Positions 6,822-8,193 of a stretch of 8,193 nt of DNA are shown here, one piece after another (within the stretch, counting starts at the first letter, position 1; every line of letters starts with the position of its first letter). The position numbers and the translations under genes were made by a program. Under the pieces are notes generated by a model, which saw nothing but the letters and a program-made list of their open reading frames with translations, had not been told where the DNA came from and did not search any database. The stretch comes from an uncultured Persicitalea sp. (GTDB taxonomy: Bacteria; Bacteroidota; Bacteroidia; Cytophagales; Spirosomataceae): assembly GCA_950075905.1 (NCBI GenBank), contig CATMVR010000199.1:1-8193 (forward strand), in the 5' to 3' direction.

Positions 6822-6829
6822 TAGCTTTG
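6822..6829 (+). promoter_or_regulatory. Candidate activator-dependent promoter for the cupin gene
   Basis: TAGCTTTG fits the Bacteroidota -7 consensus TAnnTTTG. The -33 position (6800-6802) has no TTG but coincides with the end of the 21-bp tandem repeats, an arrangement expected when a bound activator replaces a missing -33 contact. The leader to the cupin gene would be about 235 nt. It could be a chance match. Confidence 0.42.
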
Positions 6830-7072
6830 GGATAGGCTGTTTTGCTTCAAAATTTAGTGCTGCTTTTTTAGTGGATCTATCCGGATGATCCCTACCCAAA
6901 CCACTTTATTTTCAAACAAACACGCCATAGTTGTTACCAAAACCAGGCTAGAAAGCAACTATATAAGCGCACATCCCTGGCAGTGGCTCCTCTATAACAG
7001 ACAGCTACGCCAGGGGAGTCACATTAGCTGGTGTTTAAAATGTTTTTTACTTAAAAATCAACCAACAAAACT

Positions 7073-7447
7073 ATGAAAATCAACAAGAAAGACATTCCGA
7101 CAACGATGCAGGCACCGGACACTACCATGCGCGCACAGGCTGACTTTGGTGGTATGACCGTATGTTTCAACGAACTAGCCAAGGGTACTGACTTCACGCC
7201 CCTATTGCAGGGGCTGGACCACGACAGCTGCCACTGCCCCCACTGGGGCTATATAGAAGAGGGAGCCATACTGATAAAGTACGACGATGGCAGTGAGGAA
7301 GTACTGCGGGCCGGCGACGTTTTTTATCTTCCCTCGGGCCACACCGCTATTGTGCAGGAAGCCATCAAATTCATTGAGTTTAGCCCGACGAAAGAATACA
7401 CTGAGGTTATCACGCATGTAGGTAAAAAGGTGGCGGAGATGAGTTGA
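7073..7447 (+). CDS. Small single-domain cupin protein
   Basis: The product has 124 residues, no signal peptide and one cupin barrel. The first cupin motif region reads HDSCHCPHWGYIEEG (50-64), with His54 and His57 as likely metal ligands and Glu62 or Glu63 as the acidic ligand. The second is AGDVFYLPSGH (80-90), with His90 in the classic P-x-G-H place. The C-x-C in the first motif and a C-terminal region with IEFSP (101-105) recall a widespread group of uncharacterised small cupins with a C-x-C-P-H-W-G-Y signature. The substrate cannot be told from sequence. The size is complete for the group. It is the first gene downstream of the hybrid sensor on the same strand, 325 bp away, and a candidate promoter with tandem repeats lies between. 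The AT-rich stretch before the ATG has no Shine-Dalgarno. Confidence 0.85.
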   Translation: MKINKKDIPTTMQAPDTTMRAQADFGGMTVCFNELAKGTDFTPLLQGLDHDSCHCPHWGYIEEGAILIKYDDGSEEVLRAGDVFYLPSGHTAIVQEAIKFIEFSPTKEYTEVITHVGKKVAEMS

Positions 7448-7524
7448 TGGTCAAAAAAATACGCTTTTTCTGCGGCTCGTCATTCGTCCTTTTGTAGTAG
7501 ATTACCCATATAAAACACACCTTT

Positions 7525-8193
7525 ATGAAACTTCTACATACTATTCTACTAATAGTGGTGGCCATTCAGGCTGATGGACAATAAGATTCGATTCGACTCA
7601 CTGACCGAAATACCGGTTCGCCGGTGAGGGGAGTCGACTATTCTCCATCTGTCCCTTACATGGCGCAAGGGTCACACTTTGCATCTACCAAAGCCCTAAA
7701 ACCCTACTGGCAGGTATCTACTGATGTCTCCACCCGCAACACTGCTATTCTGTTCATGGATGAAAATCAACAAGTTATCTATAAGGAAGTACTCCCTCAA
7801 CAGTATGTAAAGTTGACGAGCCGGAACCGGCGCTTTTTGGATAGATTCCTTACGCGGCTAACCAGTAACCAACTAGTGAGCAACCGGTTGAAAACAAACC
7901 CTATTCCCGCCAATGACCAGGGCTTGCGCTTACCAATCGCTGAATTTTCAAAAGAGGGCACCCTAGACCAAAACCGTACTACGGGTACTACCAGTTTGAT
8001 GACAAGTGTCCGTGTCATGAACTGCAAAATGGTAAGGGTTTGGTGGTCGGGTACTAATGCGGAGAAAATCACGGTCAAAGTAACAAGTCCTATGGGAAGA
8101 ATCGTGGATCTTATGACCGCAAAAGTAAGTGAGTCTGCTTATGTGATTCCTATACAGGCCTTGTGGGAAGGGATTTATGATATAAGCCTTGCC
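7525..8193 (+). pseudogene. Secreted protein gene interrupted by an in-frame stop, partial at the window edge
   Basis: An ATG at 7525 begins MKLLHTILLIVVAIQADGQ, a good signal peptide of 19 residues, and codon 20 is TAA (7582-7584). The same frame then stays open for 203 codons to the window edge. It has protein-like content such as PYWQVSTDVSTRNTAILFMD and a segment (codons 182-223) with VTSPMGRIVDL and EGIYDIS that recalls the beta-sandwich tails of Bacteroidota secreted proteins. A CAA to TAA (C to T) change at codon 20 would explain the break. An internal ATG at 7660 could start a product without a signal peptide, but this is unlikely to be a working secreted protein. The family is not recognised. 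It starts 77 bp after the cupin gene. Alternatives are a sequencing error or a recent nonsense mutation. Confidence 0.68.

Larger units (their letters stand above)
6748..7072. other. Intergenic region between the hybrid sensor and cupin genes
   Basis: The 325 bp hold two abutting 21-bp repeats (6760-6801) and a TAnnTTTG box (6822-6829). Further on there is a weak inverted repeat CCCTGGC (6975-6981) / GCCAGGG (7009-7015) with a 27-nt loop. A 63-codon open frame (6885-7076) overlaps the cupin start by ATGA, but its product has no recognisable motif and looks like non-coding translation. No clear T-run terminator follows the sensor gene. Confidence 0.55.

Noticed and set aside
6975..7015. Inverted repeat CCCTGGC/GCCAGGG with a 27-nt loop in the cupin leader
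   Set aside because: Seven pairs with a long loop are too weak to call a riboswitch or terminator, and no known leader motif is recognised.
6885..7076. 63-codon plus-strand frame overlapping the cupin start by ATGA
   Set aside because: The overlap looks like translational coupling, but the product has no recognisable motif, signal or membrane segment and lies in AT-rich intergenic DNA; it is probably chance.
7797..8078. 93-codon minus-strand frame
   Set aside because: It is antisense to the interrupted secreted-protein frame, which has a signal peptide and a credible protein pattern.
1..8193. Frequent GTAC/GGTAC words across the window
   Set aside because: They seem common, but GGT, ACC, TAC and GTA codons and the repeated W-x-G-T propeller motif can explain this; without genome-wide counts it is not evidence of a functional motif.

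Overview
The window looks like a chromosomal stretch from a member of the Bacteroidota, probably a Cytophagales (Spirosoma/Dyadobacter-like) bacterium. The grounds are a giant one-protein hybrid two-component sensor with Reg_prop, Y_Y_Y, kinase, receiver and AraC domains, promoters of the Bacteroidota type (TTG, 19-nt spacer, TAnnTTTG), start codons without Shine-Dalgarno sequences, and an ArsR/ArsM pair typical of that phylum. The genus is an inference.

Left part (1-2313, minus strand): an arsenic-response unit read right to left. It has arsR (repressor), then a fusion gene joining an arsenite S-adenosylmethionine methyltransferase (ArsM) to an ArsN2-like GNAT acetyltransferase, then a strong 15-bp hairpin, then the start of a DinB/YfiT-like gene that leaves the window. 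Two nearly identical 16-bp imperfect palindromes lie upstream of arsR (overlapping its -33 element) and upstream of the fusion gene. They look like ArsR operators and suggest that one arsenite-sensing circuit controls both genes.

Middle (2614-6747, plus strand): a 1377-residue hybrid two-component system protein, divergent from arsR. Its usual targets (SusC/SusD and glycan-degradation genes) are not in the window.

Right part (6748-8193, plus strand): a 325-bp intergenic region holding two abutting 21-bp repeats that end where the -33 box of a TAGCTTTG promoter should be. It is followed by a small cupin gene and then by a secreted-protein gene whose frame is cut by a TAA directly after the signal peptide but otherwise stays open to the window edge.

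The points most worth following up are the ArsM-ArsN2 fusion with its unusual acetyl-CoA loop and terminal Cys pairs, the twin ArsR operators, the tandem repeat/promoter arrangement as a possible target of the adjacent AraC-type hybrid sensor, and the interrupted secreted protein. I see no CRISPR array, tRNA, rRNA, insertion sequence or integrase.
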